Positions 25,868 through 34,888 of a DNA stretch of 64,000 nucleotides are shown in pieces. This stretch comes from Corallococcus sp. NCRR (GTDB lineage: Bacteria > Myxococcota > Myxococcia > Myxococcales > Myxococcaceae), in NCBI RefSeq assembly GCF_026965535.1, contig NZ_CP114039.1, positions 1,240,001 to 1,304,000 on the forward strand, given 5' to 3'. Numbering within the stretch: position 1 is the first letter of the stretch; the number at the start of each line of letters is the position of its first letter. Below the pieces are notes generated by a model. That model was not told the DNA's origin. It saw only the letters and a list, made by a program, of their open reading frames with translations, and ran no database searches. The position numbers and the translations under genes are program-made.

Positions 25868-26755
25868 ATGAACCAACGAAGCAAGTGGACCCGTGGCCTG
25901 CTGCCAGGCGCGTTGGCGCTCATGGCCTGCGGCTGCGGTGACGCCGTGGCGCAGGGCGACGTGCGGGTGTCGTTGAGCGGCGGGGACGGGACGCAGCGCG
26001 GCTACGCGGATCACCTCTTCCAGGACGGCTGGTCCGTGCAGTTCACCAAGTACCTGGTGTCCCTGGGCGACTTCACGCTCACTTCCGCGGCCGGCGACGT
26101 GCACGCCACGACGGAGCACCTGCTGGTGGACGTGCAGAAGGGGGACGTGCCCCTCACCGGGCTCACGGGCCTGGAGGCGGGGCGCTACGGCGTGGCCTTC
26201 CGCGTGAGCCCTCCGGAGGCGCGCACCGTGGCGGGCACGTCCGTGTCCGAGGAGGACCTGGCGATGATGCGCGAGCGCGGCTTCAGCTACTTCGTGGAGG
26301 GCCGCGCGCAGAACCGCGACCCCGCGCTGGGCCTCTACACCTTCCGCATGGGCTTCCCGGTGGACGCGCGGATGGTGGACTGCATCAACGGCGTGGACGG
26401 CACCCAGGGCATCGTCGTACCGGAGGGCTCCGTGGCGGAGGCGGAGGTCACCATCCACGCCGAGCACATGTTCTACGACCGGTTGGGGACCCACCGCGGC
26501 GTGCAATTGCGCTTCGAGGCCATCGCCGCCACCGCGGACGCGGACCACGCCATCACGCCGGAGGGGCTGGCGTCCCAGGAACTGCTCGACCTGCGCGGGC
26601 TGGACGGCGGCGAGCTGCGGGACGCCCAGGGCCAGCCGGTCGTCTACCAGCCCGGCGCCTACGCCCTGCGCACGCTCCAGGAGTTCGTCACCCAGAGCAT
26701 CGTGGATCAGGCGCACCTCAACGGCGGCGGCGTCTGCACCGTCGCCGCGCCGTAG
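25868..26755 (+). CDS. GW-motif lipoprotein, possibly MbnP-like
   Basis: A 295-residue lipoprotein with signal ending ALMACGCG. Near residue 56, FQDGWSVQFTKYLVSLGDFT recalls the Trp-containing strands of MbnP-type copper lipoproteins. It also resembles the GW segment of the Tat-signal protein at 22482. Later landmarks are HATTEHLLVDVQ (~residue 80), a conserved-looking FRVSPPEA, and two cysteines far apart (VDCINGVDG and GVCTVAAP). MbnP homology is tentative because the classical four-Cys pattern is not obvious. It is divergent from the TonB receptor and shares its dyad, so it is probably co-regulated with it. Confidence 0.62.
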   Translation: MNQRSKWTRGLLPGALALMACGCGDAVAQGDVRVSLSGGDGTQRGYADHLFQDGWSVQFTKYLVSLGDFTLTSAAGDVHATTEHLLVDVQKGDVPLTGLTGLEAGRYGVAFRVSPPEARTVAGTSVSEEDLAMMRERGFSYFVEGRAQNRDPALGLYTFRMGFPVDARMVDCINGVDGTQGIVVPEGSVAEAEVTIHAEHMFYDRLGTHRGVQLRFEAIAATADADHAITPEGLASQELLDLRGLDGGELRDAQGQPVVYQPGAYALRTLQEFVTQSIVDQAHLNGGGVCTVAAP

Positions 26756-26783
26756 GGCCTCCCCGTCACGAGGGGGAGGGCCC
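26755..26783. terminator. hairpin between convergent GW lipoprotein and thioredoxin genes
   Basis: GGGCCTCCCC at 26755-26764 pairs with GGGGAGGGCCC (26773-26783), with one bulged base, around an 8-nt loop. It sits in the 39-bp gap between convergent stop codons and could terminate transcription from both sides. Confidence 0.6.
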
Positions 26784-26794
26784 CGGCGGAAGCG

Positions 26795-27178
26795 TCAGGC
26801 CTTGGGCGCTTCCTTCGCGGCGCGCTGCGCCTCGACCTCGCGCCGCACGTCATCCATGTTCAGCGCGCGGACCTGCCGCAGCAGGTCCTCCAGCGCCGCC
26901 TCCGGCATCGCTCCCGGCTGCTCGAACAGCAGGATGCCGTCCCGGAACACCATCAGCGTGGGGATGGAGCGAATCTCGAAAGCACCGGACAACTCCGGCT
27001 GCGCGTCGGTGTCGATCTTCCCGAACACGACGTCCGCGTGCTTGTTGGAGGTTTTGTCGAAGATGGGCGCGAACGCGCGGCAGGGACCACACCAGGTCGC
27101 CCACCAGTCCAGGATGACGATGCCGCTCTTGCCCACCGTCTCCTTGAAGTTGTCCTTCGTGATTTCGAGCGTCGCCAT
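26795..27178 (-). CDS. thioredoxin
   Basis: A 127-residue cytoplasmic thioredoxin with the canonical active site WCGPC (Cys30 and Cys33), the buried acidic residue in ILDWWATW and the cis-Pro loop RSIPTLMVF. It is slightly longer than the ~105-residue standard because of a charged C-terminal extension (RREVEAQRAAKEAPKA). It reduces protein disulfides using thioredoxin reductase. The gene follows the FKBP isomerase gene by 9 bp, and its start has a GGAGGACTTC ribosome-binding site, so the two form a small protein-folding/redox operon. Confidence 0.95.
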   Translation of the reverse strand: MATLEITKDNFKETVGKSGIVILDWWATWCGPCRAFAPIFDKTSNKHADVVFGKIDTDAQPELSGAFEIRSIPTLMVFRDGILLFEQPGAMPEAALEDLLRQVRALNMDDVRREVEAQRAAKEAPKA

Positions 27179-27187
27179 GAAGTCCTC

Positions 27188-27511
27188 CTACCGAACGTCC
27201 AACAGCTCCACCTCGAACAAGAGGGTCGCGTTGGGGGGAATCACACCGGCCGCGCCGCGCGAGCCGTAGCCCAGCTCCGGCGGGATGGTGAGCTTGCGGA
27301 CGCCGCCGACCTTCATGCCCGCGACGCCCTGGTCCCAGCCCTGGATGACCTGGCCCGCGCCCAGACCGAAGGTGAAGCCCTGACCCCGGTCGCGGCTGCT
27401 GTCGAACTTCTTGCCGTCCGTGAGCGTGCCCACGTAGTGCACCGTCACCCGCTTGCCAGCGACCGCTTCCGCCCCGGTTCCGACCTTCACGTCCTCTACA
27501 CCCAGGCTCAT
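27188..27511 (-). CDS. FKBP-type peptidyl-prolyl cis-trans isomerase
   Basis: A 107-residue minimal FKBP. The family blocks are intact: VHYVGTLTDGKKFDSSRDRGQGFTF is present in pieces, followed by VIQGWDQGVAGMKVGGVRKLTIPPELGYG and LLFEVELLDV. The aromatic pocket residues (Tyr, Phe, Trp in the IQGWD block, and Tyr in LGYG) are all present, so it should be active. With no signal peptide it is cytoplasmic and assists proline-limited folding. It is the first gene of the operon with thioredoxin. Confidence 0.95.
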   Translation of the reverse strand: MSLGVEDVKVGTGAEAVAGKRVTVHYVGTLTDGKKFDSSRDRGQGFTFGLGAGQVIQGWDQGVAGMKVGGVRKLTIPPELGYGSRGAAGVIPPNATLLFEVELLDVR

Positions 27512-27608
27512 CTCAAGCTCCTTGGCGGAAGGGTCCGCCCTGGAAAAATGCGCACTCTAACGCCGTGCGCAGCCTCCCGCCTCCCTGAATGCCCCGCCCC
27601 GGGCTGGA

Positions 27609-27658
27609 ATAAAAAAGTGGCGGCGGGGCTCCGGATGATTCCGGACACCCCGCCGCCA
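27609..27658 (-). terminator. intrinsic terminator of the secreted barrel-protein gene
   Basis: On the minus strand an 11-bp stem (27648-27658 with 27618-27628), continued by an inner 5-bp stem, is followed by TTTTTT (complement of 27611-27616). It lies 24 bp beyond the stop at 27682. This is a textbook Rho-independent terminator. Confidence 0.88.
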
Positions 27659-27681
27659 GCTCCTGCCATGGAGACTTCAGG

Positions 27682-28842
27682 TCAGAACGTGCCACCCACG
27701 TTCAGCGTGGTCGTGTAGCTGCCACCGCCCGACGGGTCGCTGCCGCCCGGCTGGATGTCCGGGGCGAACTGCTTGTCGAACAGGAAGTTGTAGTAGCCAC
27801 GCAGGTCCGCGGTGAAGTGGCCGAAGTGGCCGCGCACGCCCACGCCCGCCGGGATGTTGCCCACGGTGTCATCGCTGTAGCCAAGCGATTCACCGCCGCG
27901 GAAGTGGTAGTTGCTGATGCCGATGCCGCCCAGGAGGTACGGCTGCACCGCCGACGGCGTCACGGCGAGCGTCAGGGCCGCCTGGCCACCGTTGCGCACC
28001 AGGTCCGGGCCGGTATCCGCGCCCGCGGAGCCCGCGTCCTTGATGTTGTTCAAGGCGCCGGAGTAGCCGACCTCGATGCCCAGCACGGACGTCGGCTTGA
28101 GCGACGCCGTCACGGCCGCGGAGGGACCGGGGGCGAGCTGCGGGGCCAGGGCGCCGGTGTAGCCTTCCACACCGCCACCGATGAGGAGCGTCAGCCCCTT
28201 CTTGTCGTTCTTGCTCTTCTTCTCCACCTCCAGCGGCTGGATGTCCTCATTGGTTGACGCCGAGGGCGTGTACGCCGGAGGCGGCGTGGTCATGCCGCTG
28301 CCGCCCGTGGCCTGCTCGCCGGACAGCGAGCTGTCACGCTGGCTCATGCCACCGCTGCTCGTGCCGGACGGAGGCGGAGGCGGAGCGGGAGGCACCGCCG
28401 CGGGAGGAGGCGCCGGGGGTTCCGGCGCAACCGGTTCGTTCTGCGGCGTGATGCCGCTGGCGCCACTGCCGCCCGTCCCGGACGGGCTGATCGGCTCGCA
28501 CCGCATCGGCTTGTTCAGGTAGACGACGCCACCCTCACCGGTGCTGCTGGAGCTGGGGCTGCTCAGGCCCTGGTCGCTGGTGCCCAGGTTCTTGCTGCTC
28601 TTCGAGGACTCGTCCATCGACCCGCTGCCGCCCGTGCCCTGAAGCGATTCATCCACGGGCGCTTCCTCGATGAGGAGGTCTTCCTCCTGGACCCCGCCCT
28701 GGGAGGACTGCGCCGTCGTGTCCTTGTTCTGCTGGTCCTTGGGGACCGCGGCCTGCCCTGGAGGGCAATCCTTCTCCGCCGCACCTGCGCCCGTCCCGTA
28801 CATGAGCGCCGCGATGGCGCCCGCCAGAATTTTCGCTTTCAT
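27682..28842 (-). CDS. secreted outer-membrane-barrel-like protein with Ser/Pro/Gly-rich linker
   Basis: ATG 28842 follows GGAGGGTTGG and starts a Sec signal (AKILAGAIAALMYGTGAGAAE). The 386-residue product then has ~180 residues of low-complexity Ser, Gly, Pro, Gln and Asp-rich sequence, with repeats such as TGGSGSMD and GTGGSGAS. A C-terminal region of ~170 residues reads like amphipathic strands (LLIGGGVEGYTGAL, LGIEVGYSGALNN, TADLRGYYNFLFD) and ends in an aromatic TLNVGGTF. This pattern fits a small outer-membrane barrel of the OmpA/OmpW-like type. The ligand is unknown. It is monocistronic, with a terminator at 27609-27658 and repeated TGTCTTTGAC elements upstream. Confidence 0.7.
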   Translation of the reverse strand: MKAKILAGAIAALMYGTGAGAAEKDCPPGQAAVPKDQQNKDTTAQSSQGGVQEEDLLIEEAPVDESLQGTGGSGSMDESSKSSKNLGTSDQGLSSPSSSSTGEGGVVYLNKPMRCEPISPSGTGGSGASGITPQNEPVAPEPPAPPPAAVPPAPPPPPSGTSSGGMSQRDSSLSGEQATGGSGMTTPPPAYTPSASTNEDIQPLEVEKKSKNDKKGLTLLIGGGVEGYTGALAPQLAPGPSAAVTASLKPTSVLGIEVGYSGALNNIKDAGSAGADTGPDLVRNGGQAALTLAVTPSAVQPYLLGGIGISNYHFRGGESLGYSDDTVGNIPAGVGVRGHFGHFTADLRGYYNFLFDKQFAPDIQPGGSDPSGGGSYTTTLNVGGTF

Positions 28843-28915
28843 CCAACCCTCCATCGTCGACTGACTGACATGAAGGTTGTCGTGCGAGGGACATCCGGCA
28901 AGCCTTGCGCGGAAG

Positions 28916-29025
28916 GTCAAAGACAGCTGACCTGCCCGCCTGCCCTCCAGGGGACAGGGCGTGGTTTCAGAGCCACTTCACGGGGACGGAGGGCCCGGAC
29001 GCCCCCCTGTCCACCGTCAAAGACA
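28916..29025 (-). repeat. two copies of TGTCTTTGAC exactly 100 bp apart
   Basis: On the minus strand TGTCTTTGAC occurs at 28916-28925 and 29016-29025, both upstream of the minus-strand barrel gene. A third copy lies at 48865-48874 upstream of another minus-strand gene. The embedded TTTGAC resembles a -35 element. A shared promoter or activator site is possible but unproven. Confidence 0.35.
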
Positions 29026-29044
29026 GACGTCCATGGACCTTCCG

Positions 29045-30937
29045 TCACGCCTTGCGCAGCCAGGCCGAACCGGTGACGACAGGCAATTGCAGCGCGCGCT
29101 CACGGTCCAGGTCCAGGTTGCCGATGTGCAGCGACAGCGGCGCCTGGACCCACTTGTAGATGGACTGGTGGAACAGGCGCACGAAGCGGTCCACGTATCC
29201 GCCCAGCCGCTCCGCATCCACCTCCGGGAACATCGCGGTGAGCGCGGTGCGCATCTCCGACGGGGTGAGCTTCTCCCCCGCGTGCAGGTAGAAGCACGCG
29301 TCCAGGATGGGGAAGGGCATCAGCTCCTCCTCGCCCACCTGATCATGCGCCAGCTCCGGCCCCGCGGGCTTGGCCAGCACCTTGCGGATGCCCTCGTAGC
29401 CGGTGGTCTCCTGGAGGTAGTCCAACAGGTACATCACCACCGTCTTGGGCACGTTGGCGATGACCGCGAGCGCGCCCATCAGGTCCCCGCCGATGGTGGT
29501 GTAGCCCACGGACTTCTCGCTCATGTTGCCCGTCTGCAGGAACAGGCCCCCGCAGGAGTTGCTCCAGTTCCACATGCGCTGGGCGCGGATGCGGGCCTGG
29601 ATGTTCTGCTCGGTGATGGGGGTGAGCTTCGTTGCGCCCAGCATCGTCTGGGCGGCGGCCTTCTCCCGCTCGAAGGCCTCTTCGATGGAGACCACCTGGA
29701 AGGGCACGCCCAATTCCCGCGCGATGGTCTCCGCCGCGTCGCGCGTCTGCTGACTGGAGTACGGGCTGGGCATGTAGAACGCCTGGATGAGCGAGCCCGG
29801 GTTGTCCGGCCGCGCGCGCTTCGCGTACCGGTGCGCGATGAGCAGCGTGAGCAGCGAGTCCCGTCCGCCCGACAGCGCGATGCCGAACAGCTTGAAGGCG
29901 CGCGTCTTCTCGAAGTAGTCGCCCACGCCCAGCGACAGCGCGTCCAGGATGTCCTCGCACAGCGCCACGCGCGCGGTGCGGCGGGTGTCCGGCGCGGGCA
30001 GGAAGAAGCTGCGGTGCGCGGGCACGGGGTACGTCAGCTTCTGGCGCTCTGTCGCCACCGCCTGCGTGCAGTCCAGCGTGGGCACCTGCCTGCCGCCGGC
30101 CGTGACCCAGTCCTCGCGGTCCACGCGCCAGGTGGTGTTCTCCGTGCGCAGGCGCAGCGTGCGGTCCAGGTCCACCACGGCGGAGGTGAAGCCCTGCTGG
30201 AAGCGCGGCGTCTCCAGCACGTGGCGGCCGTTCTGGTTGATGAAGCCGCCGCCGTCGAAGATGAGGCCGTCGTTGCTGCCCACCGCGTTCGCGTACGCGA
30301 TGGTCACCTGGTGGTCGGACGCGCGCGTGGCGATGAGCTCGCGGCGCGTCTCCCAGAAGCCCAGCCGGAAGGGGGACGCGGACAGGTTCACCACCAGCTC
30401 GCCGCCGGAGTACGCGCGCCGGCGCATGGGGCCGTCCGCGCTCCAGATGTCCTCGCACACCTCCGGCGCCAGCGTGCCGAAGTCGAACTGGAAGAGGTAG
30501 TCACCCAGCGGCACGCCCCGGTGCGTCTCCGCCATGCCCGGCTGGCCGTGGCCGAAGGTGCGGCCCTCATAGAAGACGTTGTACGTGGGCAGCTTCTCCT
30601 TCGGCACCAGGCCCAGCACCTTGCCGCCCGCCACCACCGCCGCGCAGTTGAGGCGCACGCCCTGGTGGGCCACGCCCACGCCCAGGATGCTCACCAGCGG
30701 CAGCGCCGCGGTCTCCTTCGCGAAGCGCTCCAGCTGCGGCCACTGGTGGTCGATGAAGCCCTGCCACTGCACCAGGTCCTCCGCGGGGTAGCCGGCGATG
30801 ACCTGCTCGGGGAAGACGCCCAACGTGACGTCCTCCGCCGCCATCTTCCTCGCCAGGTCCAGCACCCGGTCGGTGTTCGCCTGGAAGGCGCCCACGGTGG
30901 TGTTGACGCTTGCGATGCCAATCTTCACGAGCCGCAT
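29045..30937 (-). CDS. nadE: glutamine-dependent NAD+ synthetase
   Basis: A 630-residue two-domain enzyme that makes NAD+ from deamido-NAD+ with ATP and glutamine. Residues 1-~285 are the nitrilase-type glutaminase, with the Glu-Lys-Cys triad visible in FPEQVIAGY, PKEKLPTYNVFYEG and APEVCEDIWS. Residues ~330-600 are the synthetase, with the PP-loop GIALSGGRDS and the conserved QTGNMSEKSVGYTTIGGD. The length is typical for the bacterial glutaminase-fused form. Upstream GAGGAG supports ATG 30937. It appears monocistronic. Confidence 0.96.
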   Translation of the reverse strand: MRLVKIGIASVNTTVGAFQANTDRVLDLARKMAAEDVTLGVFPEQVIAGYPAEDLVQWQGFIDHQWPQLERFAKETAALPLVSILGVGVAHQGVRLNCAAVVAGGKVLGLVPKEKLPTYNVFYEGRTFGHGQPGMAETHRGVPLGDYLFQFDFGTLAPEVCEDIWSADGPMRRRAYSGGELVVNLSASPFRLGFWETRRELIATRASDHQVTIAYANAVGSNDGLIFDGGGFINQNGRHVLETPRFQQGFTSAVVDLDRTLRLRTENTTWRVDREDWVTAGGRQVPTLDCTQAVATERQKLTYPVPAHRSFFLPAPDTRRTARVALCEDILDALSLGVGDYFEKTRAFKLFGIALSGGRDSLLTLLIAHRYAKRARPDNPGSLIQAFYMPSPYSSQQTRDAAETIARELGVPFQVVSIEEAFEREKAAAQTMLGATKLTPITEQNIQARIRAQRMWNWSNSCGGLFLQTGNMSEKSVGYTTIGGDLMGALAVIANVPKTVVMYLLDYLQETTGYEGIRKVLAKPAGPELAHDQVGEEELMPFPILDACFYLHAGEKLTPSEMRTALTAMFPEVDAERLGGYVDRFVRLFHQSIYKWVQAPLSLHIGNLDLDRERALQLPVVTGSAWLRKA

Positions 30938-31059
30938 GGTGCGTCGCTCTCCTCGGAAGGCGTGATGTCCCGAGCAATGCGCGCATGGGGGGGCCAGGGC
31001 AAGCGGAGGATGCGGCCCCGGGCCCCGGGGCGTTCAGTTCCCTCGCCCGGAGGGCCCGG

Positions 31060-31716
31060 CTAGTTCATCGGTCCGCTGGGGCGCACCGGCTGCAACTGGC
31101 TCAACAGGTCGCTCACGTCCACCAGCACCTGCTCCAGGCGGCGGCGCACGTCCAGCTCACCCAGCAGCTCCTGCCGCCGTCCGGGCTCTGGCACCAGCGC
31201 GGACGCCACCACGTCCGCCAGCATGCCCCCACCGGCGCGCGCGGCCACCGGCAGCAGGCTCTCCGCGAACGAGGGCGGCACCCTGCCCGCCAGCTCGAAG
31301 ACGGCCTGGCGCAGCTGCTCCTCCTCCGGCCCGGTGTAGGGCGGATCCGCCAGCACCTGGGCGCGCACCTGGCGGTAGAGCGTGTCCGGCGACAGCTCCT
31401 TCACCATCCGCACGCGGCTGACGCCCTGCAGGAGGATGTTGTAGCGCCCGTCCTCCACCTGTTCGTCCCAGACGATGACGCCCGCGCACATCAGGGGCTG
31501 CAGCGGCGGACGGCCCTCGTAGTTGCCCTCCCAGCCCGGCTCCAGCTGGCCCAGGGCCAGCACCCGGTCCGTGGCGAGGGCGTCCTTCACCAGCGCCCGG
31601 TAGCGCGGCTCGAAGATATGCAAGGGAATCACGGTGTGCGGGAACAGGACCGCCGACGGCAGGGGAAACACCTTCAGCGCACCGGCGGCGCGTTCCACGG
31701 TCTCTTGTGCGGTCAT
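31060..31716 (-). CDS. LON substrate-binding domain protein
   Basis: ATG 31716 follows GGAAGGGTGACC and gives 218 residues; the much longer open frame upstream runs antisense through other genes and is rejected. The sequence has the Lon N-terminal domain pattern FPLPSAVLFPHTVIPLHIFEPRYRALV near residue 17, then VLALGQLEPGWE and CAGVIVWDEQ. There is no ATPase or protease domain, so it is a stand-alone LON protein, as found in many bacteria. Its role may be protein binding or chaperoning, but it is not known. It is divergent from the VTT-domain gene (117-bp gap). Confidence 0.9.
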   Translation of the reverse strand: MTAQETVERAAGALKVFPLPSAVLFPHTVIPLHIFEPRYRALVKDALATDRVLALGQLEPGWEGNYEGRPPLQPLMCAGVIVWDEQVEDGRYNILLQGVSRVRMVKELSPDTLYRQVRAQVLADPPYTGPEEEQLRQAVFELAGRVPPSFAESLLPVAARAGGGMLADVVASALVPEPGRRQELLGELDVRRRLEQVLVDVSDLLSQLQPVRPSGPMN

Positions 31717-31833
31717 GGTCACCCTTCCCCGTGTGTAAGCCCCCGGGGCATGGGGCGCATTCCAATCAGGCAGGCATCCGGGCCCGGCGTCCCGGTGGCA
31801 AGGGCCCCGGGTTCCGCTAGGGTGCGCCCCCGA

Positions 31834-32424
31834 ATGTCCTCGACCGAGCCTTCCCCCCCGACCTCCCCGGCCGCCCCGGCCGCTGACGCCCCGAAGCTGT
31901 CCTGGTACCGCCGGATGTACCTGCGCGTGGAGGCCGCCGCGTCCACCCCGCACGCGCTCGCCACGATGATGGCGGTGTCGGTGGTGGACGGGTCCGTCTT
32001 CCCCATCCCGCCCTTCGCGGTGCTGGTCCCCATGGTGCTCGCCCAGCCGAAGAAGTGGGTGCGCTATTGCCTGCTCGGGACCCTGGCGAGCCTGGTGGGC
32101 GGCCTCATCGGCTACGGGCTGGGCGCCTTCGTGGGCGAGGGCATCACGCAGCTCTTGCACATCGACCTGGACGTGCGCGTGGACCGCTTCGGCGTGTCCG
32201 GCACGGTGGGCGAGCTGTTGGGGCGCAACTTCTGGGTGCTGGCGCTCCTGTGCTCCATCCTGCCCACGCCGTTCAAGATCGTCGCCATCGGCAGCGGCCT
32301 GGTGTCGGTGCCGCTGGAGCGCTTCCTGCTGGCGTCCGTCATCGGCCGCTCGGTGCGCTTCTTCCTGGTGGGCAGCGTGGTGCGCTTCTTCGGCCCCACC
32401 GCCCGCAAGTGGCTGCGCGTCTGA
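31834..32424 (+). CDS. VTT/DedA-like (YqaA family) membrane protein
   Basis: ATG 31834 gives 196 residues. After a Pro-rich N-terminus there are hydrophobic segments around 41-60, 71-97 and 140-165. The first loop carries FPIPPFAVLVPMVLA, and GTLASLVGGLIGYGLGAF resembles the VTT (SNARE-associated) G-rich motif. DedA/YqaA proteins are inner-membrane proteins tied to lipid flipping and membrane homeostasis. YqaA-like members lack a well-defined substrate. It is convergent with the hybrid kinase gene (7-bp gap). Confidence 0.85.
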   Translation: MSSTEPSPPTSPAAPAADAPKLSWYRRMYLRVEAAASTPHALATMMAVSVVDGSVFPIPPFAVLVPMVLAQPKKWVRYCLLGTLASLVGGLIGYGLGAFVGEGITQLLHIDLDVRVDRFGVSGTVGELLGRNFWVLALLCSILPTPFKIVAIGSGLVSVPLERFLLASVIGRSVRFFLVGSVVRFFGPTARKWLRV

Positions 32425-32431
32425 GTCGCGC

Positions 32432-34888
32432 CTAGCCGCGGCGCGTGCCGCCCACCGCGCCGCGCGCCGCCACCTTCGGGGAGTGGCCCTCCAGCACCTC
32501 CTCCACCGTGGACAAGAGCACGTCCGGGCGCACCGGCTTCTCCAGCACCCGCTGGGCCACCGTCTCCAGGAACGCTCTCGCCTCCGGCGATGACGCCCCG
32601 CCGGAGATGAACACCACCCGCGCCGCCAACTCGGGGGCCTGCTGCTGGAGCCGCCGGTACACCGCGATGCCGTCCATGCCCGGCATCTGCAGGTCGCACA
32701 GCACCACGTCGAAGGACGCGCCCGCGGCCACCTTCTCCAGCGCGTCCTCGCCGCGCGTGACGGTGACCACCTCGTGGCCAGGCTCCAGCAAGAGGCGCAT
32801 GGACTGCGCCAGCCGGGGCTCGTCGTCCACGATGAGCACCCGCCCGTGCCGCCCGGAGGCCGCCGGCTCCGGCGCCTCCTCGACGGACGCCACGGCATGC
32901 AGCGGCGCCGGGCTCCCCGCGCTCCGCACGGGCGCGGGCGGCAGCAGCAGCGTGAAGGTGGCGCCCTGGCCCGGCACGCTGTGCACGCGCAGTTCGCCCC
33001 CGTGGGTGCGGACGATCTGCTGGCAGATGGCGAGCCCCAGGCCGGTGCCCTCGTCGCTGCCCTTGGTGGTGAAGAACGGGTCGAAGATGCGCGGCAGCAC
33101 GTCCGGCGGGATGCCGCCGCCCGTGTCCTCCACCTCCACGCGCGCGTGGCCGGACGCGTCCGTGCCGGTGCGCACGCGCACCTCGTGGCGGCCGGGGTCC
33201 CCTTCCGGGATGGCCTGCAGGGCGTTCACCAGCAGGTTGAGCAGCACCTGCCCCAGCCGCGCCTCGCTGCCCATCACGCGCGGCACCGGCCCGAAGTCCT
33301 CCACCAGCCGCGCGCGAGCGCGCAGGGCGTGCAGGACCACGCGCACCGCGGGCGGCACCAGCGCGTTCAGGTCCACCAGGCCGCTCTCCGGCGCGCCCTC
33401 GCGGCTGAACACCTGCAAATCCCTCACGATGAGGCGGATGCGCTCCGCGCCCTCCTGGGCCCCGCGCACGCTGGAGAGCGCGTCGCGCACGCCCGGCGGG
33501 GCCTCCGGAGAAAGGCCCGCCGAGAGGCTCCTGCGCGCGGCCTCCAGGTTCAGCGCCAGGTAGGCCAGCGGGTTGTTGATTTCATGGCCCACGCCCGCGG
33601 CCAGCGTGCCCACGGCCGCCACGCGCTCGGCGGCCACCAGCCGCGCCTGCAGCTCCTTCGTCGCGGTGACGTCGCGGTGGGTCGCCACGAAGTGCGTCAC
33701 GGCCTGGCCATTGGCGCGCACCGGGGACAGCTGCATCTCGCTCCACACCCGCGTGCCATCCGGCCGCGTCAGCGCCACCTCCGCGCGCAGCGAGCGCTCC
33801 TCGCGAAGCGCCTCCAGCAGCCGCTGCCGGCCCCCGCCGTCCGCGGACGCCAGGAGCTCCCCGGGCGCCGCGCCGACGAGTTCCTCGCGCCGCCGGCCCA
33901 CCAGCGCGCACAGCGCCTCGTTGGCGAAGACGGTGTGCAGGCCGCCCGACTCGCGCACCTCGCAGATGAGCACGCCCTCGTGCACCGCGCGCACGGTGGT
34001 GGCGAGCAGCTCCAGGAGCTCCACCGCCTGGCGCCGCTCCGCGCGCGCCGCCGCGAGCAGCAGGCCCGTCAGCGCGGTGATGCCGATGAAGAGCTGCAGC
34101 ACCACCAGGCCCCGGTGCGGCAGGTCCACCGTGAAGAACGGGCCCAGCTCCCGCGCCGTGCCGGCGATGGCCGCCAGCGCGATGAAGAGCGAGGACAGCG
34201 CCGCCCCCCGCAGCCCGAAGCCCAGGGCCGCCCAGGCCATCAGCGGGAAGAGCAGGAACGTCATCGCGTGCGCCGCCCCGGAGCCCGGCCGCGGGAAGGC
34301 GAAGACGCCCACGCACACCATGAACGTCAGCGCCGTGAGCAGCAGCGCCTCCCACGAGCGCGCCATGCGCCGCGGCCTGCGCAGGAGCACCACCGGCGTC
34401 ACCAGCAGCATGCCCAGCAGGTCCGCCATCCACCACAGCCAGCCGGAGGCGCCCCACTGCGCGGCGGGCACCACCCCGCCCAGGACGAGCCCCAGCGTGC
34501 CCAGCCCGGAGCCCACGAGCGCGCCCAGCCCCGCGCCCGCGCCCAGCCACGCGACGTCGCGCACGCGGTGCAGCTCCCGCGCGCCCTCCATCTTGCGGAA
34601 CAGCAGCGCCGGCAGCACCGCCTCCAGCGTGGAGCCCAGCACGACGGACAGCCCCACGCCCGGGGTCACCCCCATGGCGTACGACACCGCGCCCGCGCCC
34701 AGCGCCACCGCGGGCCAGCGCGACACGCCCAGCAGCAGCAGCCCGCCCAGCGCCACGCCCGAGGGCAACCACACGGGACAGATGTGGCTCTTCTCCGCGG
34801 CCAGGGACAGCGCCACCCGCGCGGCCAGCAGGTACACCGCCGCCAACGCGAGGACCTCCACGAGGCCCCGGACCGGGAACGCCGCCAC
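32432..34888 (-). CDS. hybrid sensor histidine kinase (MASE1-like, PAS, HisKA, HATPase, REC)
   Basis: GTG 34888 gives 818 residues. The first ~285 residues form about eight transmembrane helices of MASE1-like character (AEKSHICPVWLPSGVALG). A PAS domain follows at ~295-420 with WSEMQLSPVRANG. The HisKA H-box GVGHEINNPLAYL is near 443, then HATPase motifs DTGGGIPPDVLPRIFDPFFTT and GTGLGLAI. A C-terminal receiver (residues ~690-805) has LIVDDEPR and the phospho-acceptor Asp in LCDLQMPGMDG. It should autophosphorylate and pass phosphate to its own receiver. The signal and output are unknown, and no separate response regulator is adjacent. Confidence 0.9.
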   Translation of the reverse strand: MAAFPVRGLVEVLALAAVYLLAARVALSLAAEKSHICPVWLPSGVALGGLLLLGVSRWPAVALGAGAVSYAMGVTPGVGLSVVLGSTLEAVLPALLFRKMEGARELHRVRDVAWLGAGAGLGALVGSGLGTLGLVLGGVVPAAQWGASGWLWWMADLLGMLLVTPVVLLRRPRRMARSWEALLLTALTFMVCVGVFAFPRPGSGAAHAMTFLLFPLMAWAALGFGLRGAALSSLFIALAAIAGTARELGPFFTVDLPHRGLVVLQLFIGITALTGLLLAAARAERRQAVELLELLATTVRAVHEGVLICEVRESGGLHTVFANEALCALVGRRREELVGAAPGELLASADGGGRQRLLEALREERSLRAEVALTRPDGTRVWSEMQLSPVRANGQAVTHFVATHRDVTATKELQARLVAAERVAAVGTLAAGVGHEINNPLAYLALNLEAARRSLSAGLSPEAPPGVRDALSSVRGAQEGAERIRLIVRDLQVFSREGAPESGLVDLNALVPPAVRVVLHALRARARLVEDFGPVPRVMGSEARLGQVLLNLLVNALQAIPEGDPGRHEVRVRTGTDASGHARVEVEDTGGGIPPDVLPRIFDPFFTTKGSDEGTGLGLAICQQIVRTHGGELRVHSVPGQGATFTLLLPPAPVRSAGSPAPLHAVASVEEAPEPAASGRHGRVLIVDDEPRLAQSMRLLLEPGHEVVTVTRGEDALEKVAAGASFDVVLCDLQMPGMDGIAVYRRLQQQAPELAARVVFISGGASSPEARAFLETVAQRVLEKPVRPDVLLSTVEEVLEGHSPKVAARGAVGGTRRG

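Noticed and set aside
26001..26755. Assignment of the GW lipoprotein as a proven MbnP copper protein
   Set aside because: The resemblance is limited to one Trp segment and context; the four-Cys pattern of the classical family was not found.
31060..32898. 612-residue open frame extending the LON-domain protein
   Set aside because: The extension overlaps the VTT-domain gene and part of the hybrid kinase; ATG 31716 with a good ribosome-binding site gives a normal LON-domain protein.
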